Shown here in pieces: positions 28,801 to 37,104 of a DNA stretch of 64,000 bases (position 1 is the stretch's first letter; every line of letters begins with the position of its first letter). The position numbers were made by a program, and so were the translations under genes. Location of the stretch: positions 62,001 through 126,000 of the forward strand of contig NZ_BAGG01000265.1 of the NCBI RefSeq assembly GCF_000308695.1, written 5' to 3'. The notes beneath the pieces were generated by a model that did not search any database, had not been told where the DNA came from, and was given only the letters and a program-made list of their open reading frames with translations. Source of the stretch: Nocardia takedensis NBRC 100417 (lineage in GTDB: Bacteria > Actinomycetota > Actinomycetes > Mycobacteriales > Mycobacteriaceae).

Positions 28801-29679
28801 TCAGGCGCGGCCGACCAGACGGTCCGCCGCGCCGTAGGCGTCCAACTCCCCCGCCGCCACCGCCGCCGCGAGCGCGTCCAGCGCGGGATGCTCGCGCAGG
28901 CGCGAGCGCGCCAGCGACAGGATCTGGGCGCGAGCGCGGGCCGCGCGCCGGGCGGGCGAATCGTTGCGGTGATGGGCCTCGATCGCCTCGACCAATTCCG
29001 CCACCCGCTCGCCCCGGCTCGCGACCAGTGTCAGCACCGGGACCGCCGATTCCGCGCGCAGGTCGCGCACGGTCTGATCGGTCCCCTCGCGGTCGGCCTT
29101 GTTGACCACCAGCAGATCGGCCACCTCCAGCAGACCGGCTTTGGCCGCCTGCACCGCGTCGCCCGCGCCCGGTTCCAGGATCACCAGCGTCGGATCGGCC
29201 ACCGCCGCGATCTCGATCTCGGACTGTCCGACGCCGACCGTCTCCAGCAGCACCACGTCGAAACCCAGATCGGCCAGTACGGCGATGGAAGCGGGCACCG
29301 CCTCGGCCAGACCGCCCAGATGTCCGCGCGCCGCGACCGAGCGGATCAGCACGTCGGGGTCGTCGACGTGCTGGGCCATGCGGATCCGGTCACCGAGCAG
29401 CGCGCCGCCGCTGTAGGGCGAGGACGGGTCGACGGCCAGCACCGCCACGCGCAGGCCGCGCTCCCGATACCTACCCACCAGGGCCGCCACGGTGGTCGAC
29501 TTGCCCGCGCCGGGCGGGCCGGTCACCCCGATCACGCGGGCCTCGGCGGCCGCCAGCGCGGCCAGCACCTCCGCCCGCCGTTCCCCTTCGACCAGACTCA
29601 GCAGCTTGCCCGCGGCCCGCGCCGAACCCGCGCGGGCCTTCCTCAGCAGATCGGTGACGCCCACGACGCGCACCGTCAC
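28801..29679 (-). CDS. meaB: MeaB/ArgK-type GTPase, B12 mutase chaperone
   Basis: 292 residues. The P-loop is GVTGPPGAGKST, followed by AVDPSSPYSGGALLGDRIRM, ETVGVGQSE and the guanine motif NKAD, all diagnostic for MeaB/ArgK. These GTPases load and protect adenosylcobalamin mutases. GTG 29679 overlaps the thiolase stop as GTGA; a GTG at 29673 is possible. The mutase it would serve is encoded 16 kb away (47535-45557), while here it is coupled to a thiolase, which supports a common regulon. Confidence 0.93.
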   Translation of the reverse strand: MTVRVVGVTDLLRKARAGSARAAGKLLSLVEGERRAEVLAALAAAEARVIGVTGPPGAGKSTTVAALVGRYRERGLRVAVLAVDPSSPYSGGALLGDRIRMAQHVDDPDVLIRSVAARGHLGGLAEAVPASIAVLADLGFDVVLLETVGVGQSEIEIAAVADPTLVILEPGAGDAVQAAKAGLLEVADLLVVNKADREGTDQTVRDLRAESAVPVLTLVASRGERVAELVEAIEAHHRNDSPARRAARARAQILSLARSRLREHPALDALAAAVAAGELDAYGAADRLVGRA

Positions 29680-30821
29680 GCGGCGGGCACCTCGATGACG
29701 GTGGCCGAACCCATGCCGCCACCCGCGCACAGTGCCGCGATACCGAATCCGCCGCCGCGCCTGCGCAGTTCGTGCACCAGGGTGACGATCATCCTGGCGC
29801 CCGTCGCGGCGACCGGATGACCGAGCGAGCACCCGCTGCCGCTGTAGTTGACGATGTCCGGGTTCAGGCCGAGCGCGCTGATCGCCGCCAACGGCACGCT
29901 GGCGAACGCCTCGTTGATCTCGATGAGCGATACCGCCTCCAGCGAGATCCCCGCGCGCGCCACCGCTTTGGTGATCGCCTCGATCGGGGCAAGACCGGTG
30001 ACGACGGGGTCTACGCCCACCGACGCCCAGGAGCGGATGTGGCCCAGGGCGGGCAGACCCAGGTCGGAACTGGCCACGGCCAGCGCCGCCGCGCCGTCGT
30101 TGGCCCCCGAGGCGTTGCCCGCGGTGATGGAGAAGCCCTCGATCTCGGGGTGCAGCACCTTCAGCGACGCGAGTTTCTCGGCGCTGGTGTCCCGGCGCGG
30201 CCCCTCGTCGGTGTCGAACACGCCGTGCGGGGTTCGAATGGGAACGATCTCGTCGACGAACCGCTTCTCGTCGATGGCGGCGACGGCGTTGCGGTGCGAG
30301 CGCAGCGCCCACCCGTCCAGGTCCTCGCGGGTCAGTCCCACGCGCACCGCCGTGTTCCAGCCGACGGTGATGGACATGTCCATCGCGGGGGCCTCGGGCC
30401 GGTCGGGGTGGCTCGGCGAGACCCACGGGTCGATCCATTCCTCCGGACCGACCCGGAACCGGGCCTTGGGCGCGGTCGAATCGCTGTTGACCCCGCCGGC
30501 GATGATCAGTTCGTCCATCCCGGAGCGGATCGCGGCGGCCGCGGACTGCACCGCGGCCATCCCGGCCGCGCAGTGGCGGTTCTGGGCCAGCCCGGGCACG
30601 GTGGTCAGCCCGGCGGTGACGGCCGCGTGGCGGGCCAGCACGCCGCCGCCGTAGCGTCCCTCGCCCAGGATCACGTCGTCGATCCGGTCGGTGTCCAGTC
30701 CCGCGGCGACCGCGCCCACGACGTGGCGGGCCAACTCGAACGCGTCGGTGTCGCGCAGGGTTCCCTTCCTCGCGGTGCCGATGGGTGTCCGCAGCGCGGA
30801 AACGATGACGGCGTCGGGCAT
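29676..30821 (-). CDS. Thiolase (acetyl-CoA acetyltransferase family)
   Basis: 381 residues from ATG 30821 behind GGGAGG. The nucleophilic Cys is in NRHCAAGMAAVQ, with INEAFASVPLAA, the His of GCSLGHPVAATGA and the second Cys of CAGGGMG. It is only distantly like the thiolase at 11149, so probably acts on a different 3-ketoacyl-CoA. The gene is the first of a two-gene operon with meaB, under an operator at 30868 shared with the divergent SDR. Confidence 0.93.
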   Translation of the reverse strand: MPDAVIVSALRTPIGTARKGTLRDTDAFELARHVVGAVAAGLDTDRIDDVILGEGRYGGGVLARHAAVTAGLTTVPGLAQNRHCAAGMAAVQSAAAAIRSGMDELIIAGGVNSDSTAPKARFRVGPEEWIDPWVSPSHPDRPEAPAMDMSITVGWNTAVRVGLTREDLDGWALRSHRNAVAAIDEKRFVDEIVPIRTPHGVFDTDEGPRRDTSAEKLASLKVLHPEIEGFSITAGNASGANDGAAALAVASSDLGLPALGHIRSWASVGVDPVVTGLAPIEAITKAVARAGISLEAVSLIEINEAFASVPLAAISALGLNPDIVNYSGSGCSLGHPVAATGARMIVTLVHELRRRGGGFGIAALCAGGGMGSATVIEVPAA

Positions 30822-30867
30822 CGGGATCCTCCCTCGTTGATCACCCGCACGGGTCACGGCCACATGC

Positions 30868-30882
30868 GAGAATAGTATTCTT
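30868..30882. promoter_or_regulatory. Operator GAGAAT-AGT-ATTCTT (one mismatch)
   Basis: Near-perfect copy of the regulon palindrome in the 99-nt gap between the thiolase operon (starts 30821, minus) and the SDR gene (starts 30921, plus). Only the last base deviates. Confidence 0.7.
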
Positions 30883-30920
30883 CTCATTTGAGAGTACGAC
30901 TATCCAGGAGGGATTGCGAG

Positions 30921-31685
30921 ATGCAGATCAGTGGGAGCGCCGCGCTGGTGGTGGGCGGCACCGGCGGCCTGGGCGAAGCGACCGTGCGCAGGCTGCACGC
31001 GGCGGGCGCGAAGGTCGTCGTCGCCGACGTCGCCGACCAGAAGGGCAAGGAACTCGAGAACGAACTCGGCATCCGGTACATGCACACCGACGCCACCGAC
31101 GAGGATTCGGTGCGCGCCGCCGTCGCCGAGGCCGAAACCCTCGGCCCGCTGCGCATCTCGGTCGACACCCACGGCGGACCGGCCGCGGGCGGCAGGCTGA
31201 TCGGCAAGGACGGCACGGCGCTGGACCTGACAGGCTTCCGCACCACCATCGAGTTCTACCTCACCGCCGTGTTCAACGTGCTGCGCCTGTCGGCCGAGGC
31301 GATCGCGCGGGCCGAGGCGCTCGAGGAGGGCGCGCGCGGCGTCATCGTGACCACCGCCTCGATCGCCGCGTACGAGGGCCAGGTCGGCCAACTCCCGTAC
31401 GCGGCGGCCAAGGGCGGCGTCGCGGCGATGACCCTGGTCGCCGCGCGCGACCTGTCCCCACTGGGCATCCGCGTGGTCACCATCGCGCCCGGCACCATCA
31501 ACACCCCCGCCTACGGCAAGGCCGCCGACCGCCTCGAACAGCACTGGGGCCCGCAGGTCCCCTTCCCGCACCGCATGGGCCGGTCCGAGGAATACGCCCG
31601 CCTGGCCACCGCCATCATCGACAACGACTACCTCAACGGCGAGGTCATCCGACTCGACGGCGCGCTGCGCTTCCCGCCGCGCTGA
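30921..31685 (+). CDS. SDR of the HSD10 (type 2 3-hydroxyacyl-CoA dehydrogenase) type
   Basis: 254 residues; ATG 30921 has AGGAGGG (30906-30912) 8 nt upstream. VVGGTGGLGEATVRRL is the cofactor loop; VTTASIAAYEG and YAAAKGG give Ser, Tyr and Lys. The long TIAPGTINTPAYGKAADRL segment and overall order fit HSD10-like enzymes acting on 3-hydroxy(2-methyl)acyl-CoA. The usual NNAG is VDTHGG, a small departure. It stands alone under the operator at 30868 and converges on the amidohydrolase with a 1-nt gap. Confidence 0.9.
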   Translation: MQISGSAALVVGGTGGLGEATVRRLHAAGAKVVVADVADQKGKELENELGIRYMHTDATDEDSVRAAVAEAETLGPLRISVDTHGGPAAGGRLIGKDGTALDLTGFRTTIEFYLTAVFNVLRLSAEAIARAEALEEGARGVIVTTASIAAYEGQVGQLPYAAAKGGVAAMTLVAARDLSPLGIRVVTIAPGTINTPAYGKAADRLEQHWGPQVPFPHRMGRSEEYARLATAIIDNDYLNGEVIRLDGALRFPPR

Positions 31686-31686
31686 C

Positions 31687-32955
31687 TCAACCGCCCGCGG
31701 TGTTCTTGTACACCGCACCGTCTTTCATCACGAAGCGGACGTCCTGGGTGACGGTGATGTCGCGAGTCGGATCACCCGGGACGGCGATGATGTCGGCGAG
31801 CAGACCGGGCGCCAACCGGCCCCGATCCTCGACGCCGAGCAGTTCGGCGGAGACCACGGTCGCCGCTCCCAGCGCCTGCGCGGGGGTCATCCCGCGATCG
31901 ACCAACGCCCACAACTCCTTGGCGTTGTCGCCGTGCGGGACCGCGGGAGCGTCCGTGCCGCAGGCGATCCGGACGCCCGCCGCGATGGCCTTGCCCAGGG
32001 TGCGCCGCGCCTGCGGGAACACCTGCTCGGCCTTGGCGCGCAGCGCGGGCGGCGCTTTGGACACGTCGAGCCCTTCGGACAGGTAGCTGGTCGGCACCAG
32101 GAACGTGCCGTGCTCGACCATCATCGCGATCGTCTCGTCGGAGGCCAGCGACCCGTGTTCGATGCAGTCCACTCCCGCCTGGATACAGGCGCGGATACCG
32201 GCGTCGCCGTGCGCGTGCGCGGCCACCTTCAGCCCCGCCCGATGCGCCTCGTCGGTGATGGCACGCAGTTCCTCGTCGGAATACTGCTGGATGCCGGGCG
32301 CGGTGCTGTGCGACATGACCCCGCCCGAGGCCGAGATCTTGATCAACTGCGCCCCGTACTTGATCTGGTAGCGCACCGCGTGCCGCACCTGGTCGACCCC
32401 GTTGGCGATGCCCTCCTCCACCGACAGCGGCATGATGTGCGGGGCCAACTGCTGGAACATGGTGGGATCGAGATGTCCGCCGGTCGGGGTGATGGCGTGA
32501 CCGGCGGAGGCGATCCGCGGGCCCGGAAACCACCCCTGTTCGATGGCCCGGTGCAGGTCGACATCGAGCAGATAACCGCCGGTCTTGACCATCAACCCGA
32601 GATTGCGCACCGTGGTGAAGCCCGCGAGCAGCGTCGTGCGGGCGTTGACCGTGGCGCGCAGGCTGCGATAGACCGGATCGTCGCGCACGCCGTGCATGGG
32701 GGCGGGCAAGCCGGTGGGATTCTCCGGCCCGCCGATGAACAGGTTGATCTCCATGTCCATCAGACCCGGCAGCAGCGTGACATCGCCCAGGTGCAGCACG
32801 GTGGCGTCCTCGGGTTCCACCGCCGGGTCGATCGCCTCGATGTGCTGTCCGCGCACCACGATCACCGCGGGCGCGTGCACCTCGCCGGTCACCACGTCCA
32901 CCCACCGGGCCGCGCGCAGCACGACGGCCCGGTCGGTCGCGACGGAGGCCGTCAT
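31687..32955 (-). CDS. Amidohydrolase-superfamily protein with ExN in place of HxH
   Basis: 422 residues, clearly a paralogue of the protein at 23708. The first metal motif reads LPGLMDMEIN, again with Glu and Asn where HxH is expected; Lys in GAQLIKISASGG, His in AAHAHG and CIEHG and Asp in CGTDAPA are kept. Stretches such as AGHAITPTGGHLDPTMF and TLLAGFTTVRNLGL are nearly the same in both, so the replaced motif is under selection and not decay. ATG 32955 overlaps the small partner gene as ATGA. It ends the minus operon from 38909. Confidence 0.88.
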   Translation of the reverse strand: MTASVATDRAVVLRAARWVDVVTGEVHAPAVIVVRGQHIEAIDPAVEPEDATVLHLGDVTLLPGLMDMEINLFIGGPENPTGLPAPMHGVRDDPVYRSLRATVNARTTLLAGFTTVRNLGLMVKTGGYLLDVDLHRAIEQGWFPGPRIASAGHAITPTGGHLDPTMFQQLAPHIMPLSVEEGIANGVDQVRHAVRYQIKYGAQLIKISASGGVMSHSTAPGIQQYSDEELRAITDEAHRAGLKVAAHAHGDAGIRACIQAGVDCIEHGSLASDETIAMMVEHGTFLVPTSYLSEGLDVSKAPPALRAKAEQVFPQARRTLGKAIAAGVRIACGTDAPAVPHGDNAKELWALVDRGMTPAQALGAATVVSAELLGVEDRGRLAPGLLADIIAVPGDPTRDITVTQDVRFVMKDGAVYKNTAGG

Positions 32956-33284
32956 ATCCGCGGCTCGAGCACGCAGTTCAGCATCGCCGCGCCGGAGTCC
33001 GGCACCCGCTGCTGACTCCACACCTCCACCGGGAAGGACACCATCACCATCGAATACAGCAACCACAGCAGGCGGCGGGCCTCGTCGGGCAACTCGTCGA
33101 GGGCGAACCGGTCGAGATAGACCAGCGCCGCCTCGGCCCGCGGGGTGACCGCGTCGTAGAAGCTCTGCATCTGCTCCATCGTGCTGTCGAGCCGACGCCC
33201 GTAGCGCTCGGGTTCGGTTTCCAGACACCAGGTTTCGGCGAAGGGTTCCAGATCGGCGAATTCGCCGGGCAGCAAGGCGGTCAT
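32952..33284 (-). CDS. Small Rieske-associated protein, copy B
   Basis: 110 residues, same family as 23347 and 35471: EFADLEPFAETW, ETEPERYGRRLDSTMEQMQ, FYD-x4-PR, LPDEARRLLWLLYSMVM, SFPVEVW and RVPDSGAA. No known domain, signal or membrane segment. It has two Cys (near residues 20 and 104) not shared with copy A, so they are not a cofactor site of the family. ATG 33284 overlaps the Rieske stop as ATGA and its own stop overlaps the amidohydrolase start, so three proteins are made in fixed succession. Confidence 0.85.
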   Translation of the reverse strand: MTALLPGEFADLEPFAETWCLETEPERYGRRLDSTMEQMQSFYDAVTPRAEAALVYLDRFALDELPDEARRLLWLLYSMVMVSFPVEVWSQQRVPDSGAAMLNCVLEPRI

Positions 33285-34555
33285 CGGGCTTCGGCCTCCG
33301 TCGGTCGGTCGTGGTGCTCGCGGACCCAGTCCCCCGCCACCTTGTGCAGGTGCCGCAGCAGGATCTCCTGGTCGTTGAGCGGGAAGCGGGTCACCGCCCG
33401 CGACTCGAGCATGATCTGGGTGGCCTCGAGGGTGTTGCTGTCCTGCAACGCGTATTCCTTGAACGTCACCGCGGCCATCTCGCGGGCCAGGCGGTCGCGC
33501 GGTGTCTTGGCGGGCGTGAAATACAGGTTGCCCTCGAAGACGTGGGTGTCGTGTCCGGTCGGCCAGTAGTGGTAGGTCAGATACCAGCCGCCGGACCAGA
33601 TGAGGATCACGAAGTTCGGGAACAGCTGGAACGAATCCAGGCCCCACGGATCGCATTTCGCCGGATTCAACCCGACCGGCATCTCCCCGAGATCGGGGAC
33701 GTCCCACGGACCGAACAGGCCGCTGCGGGTGATGTCCTCCATCGGTTTGCGCATGGTCGGATCGAGTTCCCACGTCACCACACCCGAGGTGCTGACCAGG
33801 CGGTGCGGTCCGTCGAGTTGGTAGTGCGGCGCCTCGAATCCGGCCTGCTGGGCGGCGTTGGCGTAGTTGTCGGGCGACTGGCTCGCGTGCAGCACGGGCG
33901 CGTGATAGAACTCCTGGAACGCGTCCATGTAGAGCTTCCAGTTCGCGCCCACCTCGGCCCGGTAGTAGTACCGGTCGGTGAGCTTGTCGAACGGGTAGCC
34001 CTCGAGGTCGGTGACCATGGGGCCCAGGAACTCCCGCAACGTCTGCGGCGGTTCGGGCGCGAGGTTGACGAAGACGAAGCCCGCCCACACCTCGCAGTGC
34101 ACCGCGGCCAATCCGTAGTCGGCCTTGTCGAGGTCGAAGAACTCGCCCTCCTGCTGCACGAAGCTCAACGCCCCGTCCAGACCGTAACGCCACCCGTGAT
34201 ACTTACAGGTGAACTGACGGCAGGTCCCCGAAGTCTCCTCGCGCGGAAACTCGTTCCACACCAACTTGTTCCCGCGATGACGGCAGATGTTGTGGAACGC
34301 GCGGATCTGTTGGTCGCGGCCACGCACCAGGATCACCGAGGTGCGCGCGGCGTCGATCTCCTTGGTGAAGTAGCTGCCGACTTTCGGAAGTTGTTCCACC
34401 CGGCCGACATTGAGCCAGGCACGCTGGAAGATCGCGGTGCGTTCGAGTTCGTAGAACTCGGGGGAGATCGAGTCCTCGTAGGACATCGGGGCGGTGCCGA
34501 GCTCGGAATAGTGCTCGGTCCAGCTGCCCTCGGGGGGTTTGGGCCAACGCGGCAT
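33281..34555 (-). CDS. Rieske non-heme iron oxygenase, alpha subunit
   Basis: 424 residues; AGGAG precedes ATG 34555. Rieske ligands are C91-x-H93 and C117-x2-H120; the iron ligands are in MDAFQEFYHAPVLH (E215, H218, H223). The central part, from the Rieske cluster to about residue 180, is encoded by a 248-bp stretch identical to that of the neighbour at 35803, while the flanks differ much more. Its C-terminal catalytic domain is closer to the enzyme at 22095 (for example LTYHYWPT and AAVTFKEYALQD). It likely attacks a related substrate using the reductase at 37881. Confidence 0.93.
   Translation of the reverse strand: MPRWPKPPEGSWTEHYSELGTAPMSYEDSISPEFYELERTAIFQRAWLNVGRVEQLPKVGSYFTKEIDAARTSVILVRGRDQQIRAFHNICRHRGNKLVWNEFPREETSGTCRQFTCKYHGWRYGLDGALSFVQQEGEFFDLDKADYGLAAVHCEVWAGFVFVNLAPEPPQTLREFLGPMVTDLEGYPFDKLTDRYYYRAEVGANWKLYMDAFQEFYHAPVLHASQSPDNYANAAQQAGFEAPHYQLDGPHRLVSTSGVVTWELDPTMRKPMEDITRSGLFGPWDVPDLGEMPVGLNPAKCDPWGLDSFQLFPNFVILIWSGGWYLTYHYWPTGHDTHVFEGNLYFTPAKTPRDRLAREMAAVTFKEYALQDSNTLEATQIMLESRAVTRFPLNDQEILLRHLHKVAGDWVREHHDRPTEAEAR
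34040..34287. repeat. 248-bp identical tract, copy 1 (with 36559-36806)
   Basis: By direct reading these 248 bases are identical to 36559-36806 in the neighbouring Rieske gene, same orientation, with mismatches resuming at 34039 and 34288. The tract encodes the Rieske cluster region. Identity at all third codon positions against divergent flanks suggests recent gene conversion. Confidence 0.85.
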
Positions 34556-34602
34556 GGTCGTACTCCTGGACTTGCGATATCGGGCCGGGGCTGTGCGGGG
34601 GG

Positions 34603-35445
34603 CTATTGGATGGGTTCGTCGCCGAGCACGGTGGTGCGCAGCATCTCGCGCGGCGAATCGGGCGGATACGGTGCGGCGCGGTGGATCACGCCGCGGTTGT
34701 CCCAGATGACGGTGTCGCCCACCGACCATTCGTGCCGATACACCCGCTCGGGCGCGGTGCTGCGGTCGAGCAGGTCCTCGAGCAGGCGGCGGCCCGCCTC
34801 GGGCGCCATGCCCACGACCTCGCCCGCGGACGCGCCGAGCACCAGGGAACGGCGTCCCGAACGGTGCGTCCACACGATCGGGTGTTCGCGCACCGGACGG
34901 CGATGCCAGGCCGCGAGCTGTTCGGGGGTCGGATCGGCGGTGACCCGACGCTGGGACGCCTCGAGCGAATGCACCACCCGCAGCCCGGCCAACTGCCGCC
35001 GCTCGTCCTCGCCCAGGTCGTCGTAGGCCTGGTAGGTGCTGGCGAATTCGGTCTCGCCGCCGCTGTCGGCCACCGCCAACGCCGAGAGCATGGTGGCGCG
35101 CTGCGGAAAAGCGTCATCCTCGGGGGTGCAGCCGTCGATGTGCCAGTCGAAGGTCGCGCGCAGGTAGTTCGCCGAGGAGTTCTTGGAAGTGTCCAGGCTG
35201 ACCCGGTAGATCCCCGCGACCGGATGGTGGCCCGGCGAGGTGTCGACCGGCCCGAGCGTGCGACAGAACGCCACCTGTGTCTCCGGGTCCAGGTGCAGCC
35301 CGCGGAAGACGAGGACGCCGTTGTCCTCGAGGGCCTGTTCGATGGCGCGCGGCACGGCGGGGTCGCCGACGAGACGGTCGGGGGTGAGCCCGACGATCTC
35401 GGCGCCCACGTCTTTGCCCAGTTTCGCCACGGTGAGTGTGGTCAT
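34603..35445 (-). CDS. TfdA/TauD-family Fe(II)/2-oxoglutarate dioxygenase
   Basis: 280 residues. Iron ligands are H102 and D104 in DWHIDGC and H255 in GVIHRAAPY; the 2-oxoglutarate-binding Arg is in the following PREMLRTTVLG (R266 or R270). It hydroxylates an unactivated carbon or cleaves an ether/ester alpha to oxygen, using 2-oxoglutarate and O2. It sits between two Rieske/partner modules (47 nt before one, 25 nt after the other), so its substrate is probably an intermediate of the same route. No N-terminal signal; cytoplasmic. Confidence 0.92.
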   Translation of the reverse strand: MTTLTVAKLGKDVGAEIVGLTPDRLVGDPAVPRAIEQALEDNGVLVFRGLHLDPETQVAFCRTLGPVDTSPGHHPVAGIYRVSLDTSKNSSANYLRATFDWHIDGCTPEDDAFPQRATMLSALAVADSGGETEFASTYQAYDDLGEDERRQLAGLRVVHSLEASQRRVTADPTPEQLAAWHRRPVREHPIVWTHRSGRRSLVLGASAGEVVGMAPEAGRRLLEDLLDRSTAPERVYRHEWSVGDTVIWDNRGVIHRAAPYPPDSPREMLRTTVLGDEPIQ

Positions 35446-35470
35446 GGTCGTGTCCTTCGGATCGGGGCGG

Positions 35471-35806
35471 TCAGGGGGCGGGCTCGCCGACGCGGTCGAG
35501 CCAGGCGTCGGCGGCGTCGACCGGCAGCGGCTGCTGGAAGATCTCCACCGCCATCGCCACCGTGACCAGGGAATAGACGAGCAACAGCAGGTTGAGCGCG
35601 TCCTCGGGCAGATCGTCGAGCGGGAATTTGTCGCAGTAGACGATGGCGTCGTCCAGGCGCGGGAAGAACGCATCGTAGAAGGCGTTCAACTCGGCCATGC
35701 TCGACCGCGTGCGGCGCGTCCACCGCTCGGATTCGGTCGCCAGGCACCAGGTGGGCGCGAACTCCTCGAATTCGGCGAACGCGGGCGGCAGCATGCTCGG
35801 GCTCAT
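35471..35806 (-). CDS. Small Rieske-associated protein, copy C
   Basis: 111 residues, the most divergent of the three copies. It keeps EFEEFAPTWCLATESERW, RSSMAELNAFYD, FFPR, DDLPEDALNLLLLVYSLV, but SFPVEVW and RVPDSGAA have become MAVEIFQQ and PVDAADAW. No known domain. ATG 35806 overlaps the Rieske stop as ATGA. Its Rieske partner is likewise divergent in the catalytic half, which suggests the two co-evolve. Confidence 0.83.
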   Translation of the reverse strand: MSPSMLPPAFAEFEEFAPTWCLATESERWTRRTRSSMAELNAFYDAFFPRLDDAIVYCDKFPLDDLPEDALNLLLLVYSLVTVAMAVEIFQQPLPVDAADAWLDRVGEPAP

Positions 35807-37074
35807 CGCGCGCCCACCTTCGCGCCGCGGTAGTCGTTCACCCAGTCGGCGACGACCTTGTGGAAATGCCGGACCAGGATCTCCTGGTCGTTGACCGGGT
35901 AGTCGGTGATGCCCGCGGTCCGATAAGCCTGTTCCAGCGCGGTCTGGGTGCCCGTGAGCATGCCCGCGTCCTGGAGCGCGAACTCCTTGAACACCACCGA
36001 GGCCACCTCGTGTTCGACCCGCTTGCGCACCGAGTCGGCGGGCTGGAAGCACAGCGTGCCCTCGAAGGTGTGGGTGTTGTAGGAGGTCGGCCAGTACCGG
36101 TAGAGCAGATACCAGCCCCGGTAGAACAGGATCTCGATGTTCGGGAAGATCTGGAAGTTGTCGATCCCCCACGGATCGATCCGGCCCGGGTTGATGCCCG
36201 GCGGCAGTTCCCCGATGTCCGGCGACTCCCACGGCCCCACCAATCCGCTGCGCGTCACCCGCTCGATCGGATACATGTACTCCGCGGGCAGGGTCCAGCG
36301 CCGCGCGCCGCCGGTGCTGACCATGCGGTGCGGACCGTCGAGTTGGAAATGCGCGCAGGTGAATCCGGCCTCGGTCTTGCGCACCGCGCCCGGCACCTGC
36401 TGGGAGTGCAGCCCCGGCACGTGGTAGTACTCCTGGAAGGCATCGGCGAAAAGCTTCCAGTTGCTCTGGTTCTCGGCCCGGAAGGTGTACCACTCGGTCA
36501 TGCGGTCGAAGGGGTAGTCCTCCAGCGCGGTCACCATCGGTCCCAGGAACTCCCGCAGCGTCTGCGGCGGTTCGGGCGCGAGGTTGACGAAGACGAAGCC
36601 CGCCCACACCTCGCAGTGCACCGCGGCCAATCCGTAGTCGGCCTTGTCGAGGTCGAAGAACTCGCCCTCCTGCTGCACGAAGCTCAACGCCCCGTCCAGA
36701 CCGTAACGCCACCCGTGATACTTACAGGTGAACTGACGGCAGGTCCCCGAAGTCTCCTCGCGCGGAAACTCGTTCCACACCAACTTGTTCCCGCGATGAC
36801 GGCAGACATTGTGGAACGCGCGCACTTGCTTGTCGCGATCGCGCACCACCACGACCGAGGTGCGAGCGGCGTCGATCTCCTTGGTGAAATAGCTGCCGAT
36901 CTTCGGAAGCTGTTCCACCCGGCCGACATTGAGCCAGGTCCGCTCGAAGATGGCCTTGCGTTCGAGTTCGTAGAATTCCGGGGACACCGAGTCCTCGAAG
37001 GACATCGGTCCGGTCCCCAGGTCGGGATAGTGCGCGGTCCAGCTGCCCGCGGCGGGCTTGGGCCAATCGGTCAT
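35803..37074 (-). CDS. Rieske non-heme iron oxygenase, alpha subunit
   Basis: 423 residues. Rieske ligands C90/C116 and H92/H119 lie in CRHRG and CKYHGWRY; the iron site is ADAFQEYYHVPGLH. The catalytic half diverges from the enzyme at 33281 (for example LLYRYWPTSYNTHTFEG), while the Rieske region is identical over 248 bp. So the two enzymes probably share electron donor and partner surface but differ in substrate. Gene order: SDR and reductase upstream, small partner protein directly downstream, then the TfdA-type dioxygenase. Confidence 0.93.
   Translation of the reverse strand: MTDWPKPAAGSWTAHYPDLGTGPMSFEDSVSPEFYELERKAIFERTWLNVGRVEQLPKIGSYFTKEIDAARTSVVVVRDRDKQVRAFHNVCRHRGNKLVWNEFPREETSGTCRQFTCKYHGWRYGLDGALSFVQQEGEFFDLDKADYGLAAVHCEVWAGFVFVNLAPEPPQTLREFLGPMVTALEDYPFDRMTEWYTFRAENQSNWKLFADAFQEYYHVPGLHSQQVPGAVRKTEAGFTCAHFQLDGPHRMVSTGGARRWTLPAEYMYPIERVTRSGLVGPWESPDIGELPPGINPGRIDPWGIDNFQIFPNIEILFYRGWYLLYRYWPTSYNTHTFEGTLCFQPADSVRKRVEHEVASVVFKEFALQDAGMLTGTQTALEQAYRTAGITDYPVNDQEILVRHFHKVVADWVNDYRGAKVGAR
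36559..36806. repeat. 248-bp identical tract, copy 2 (with 34040-34287)
   Basis: Second copy of the identical tract, offset 2519 bp from the first and in the same strand. Flanking bases 36558 and 36807 differ between the copies. Confidence 0.85.
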
Positions 37075-37104
37075 CGTGGTTCTCCACTTCTGCGACGGGG
37101 GCGG

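Noticed and set aside
30921..31685. SDR as inactive because NNAG is replaced by THGG
   Set aside because: The Ser, Tyr and Lys of the active site are intact, so activity is likely.
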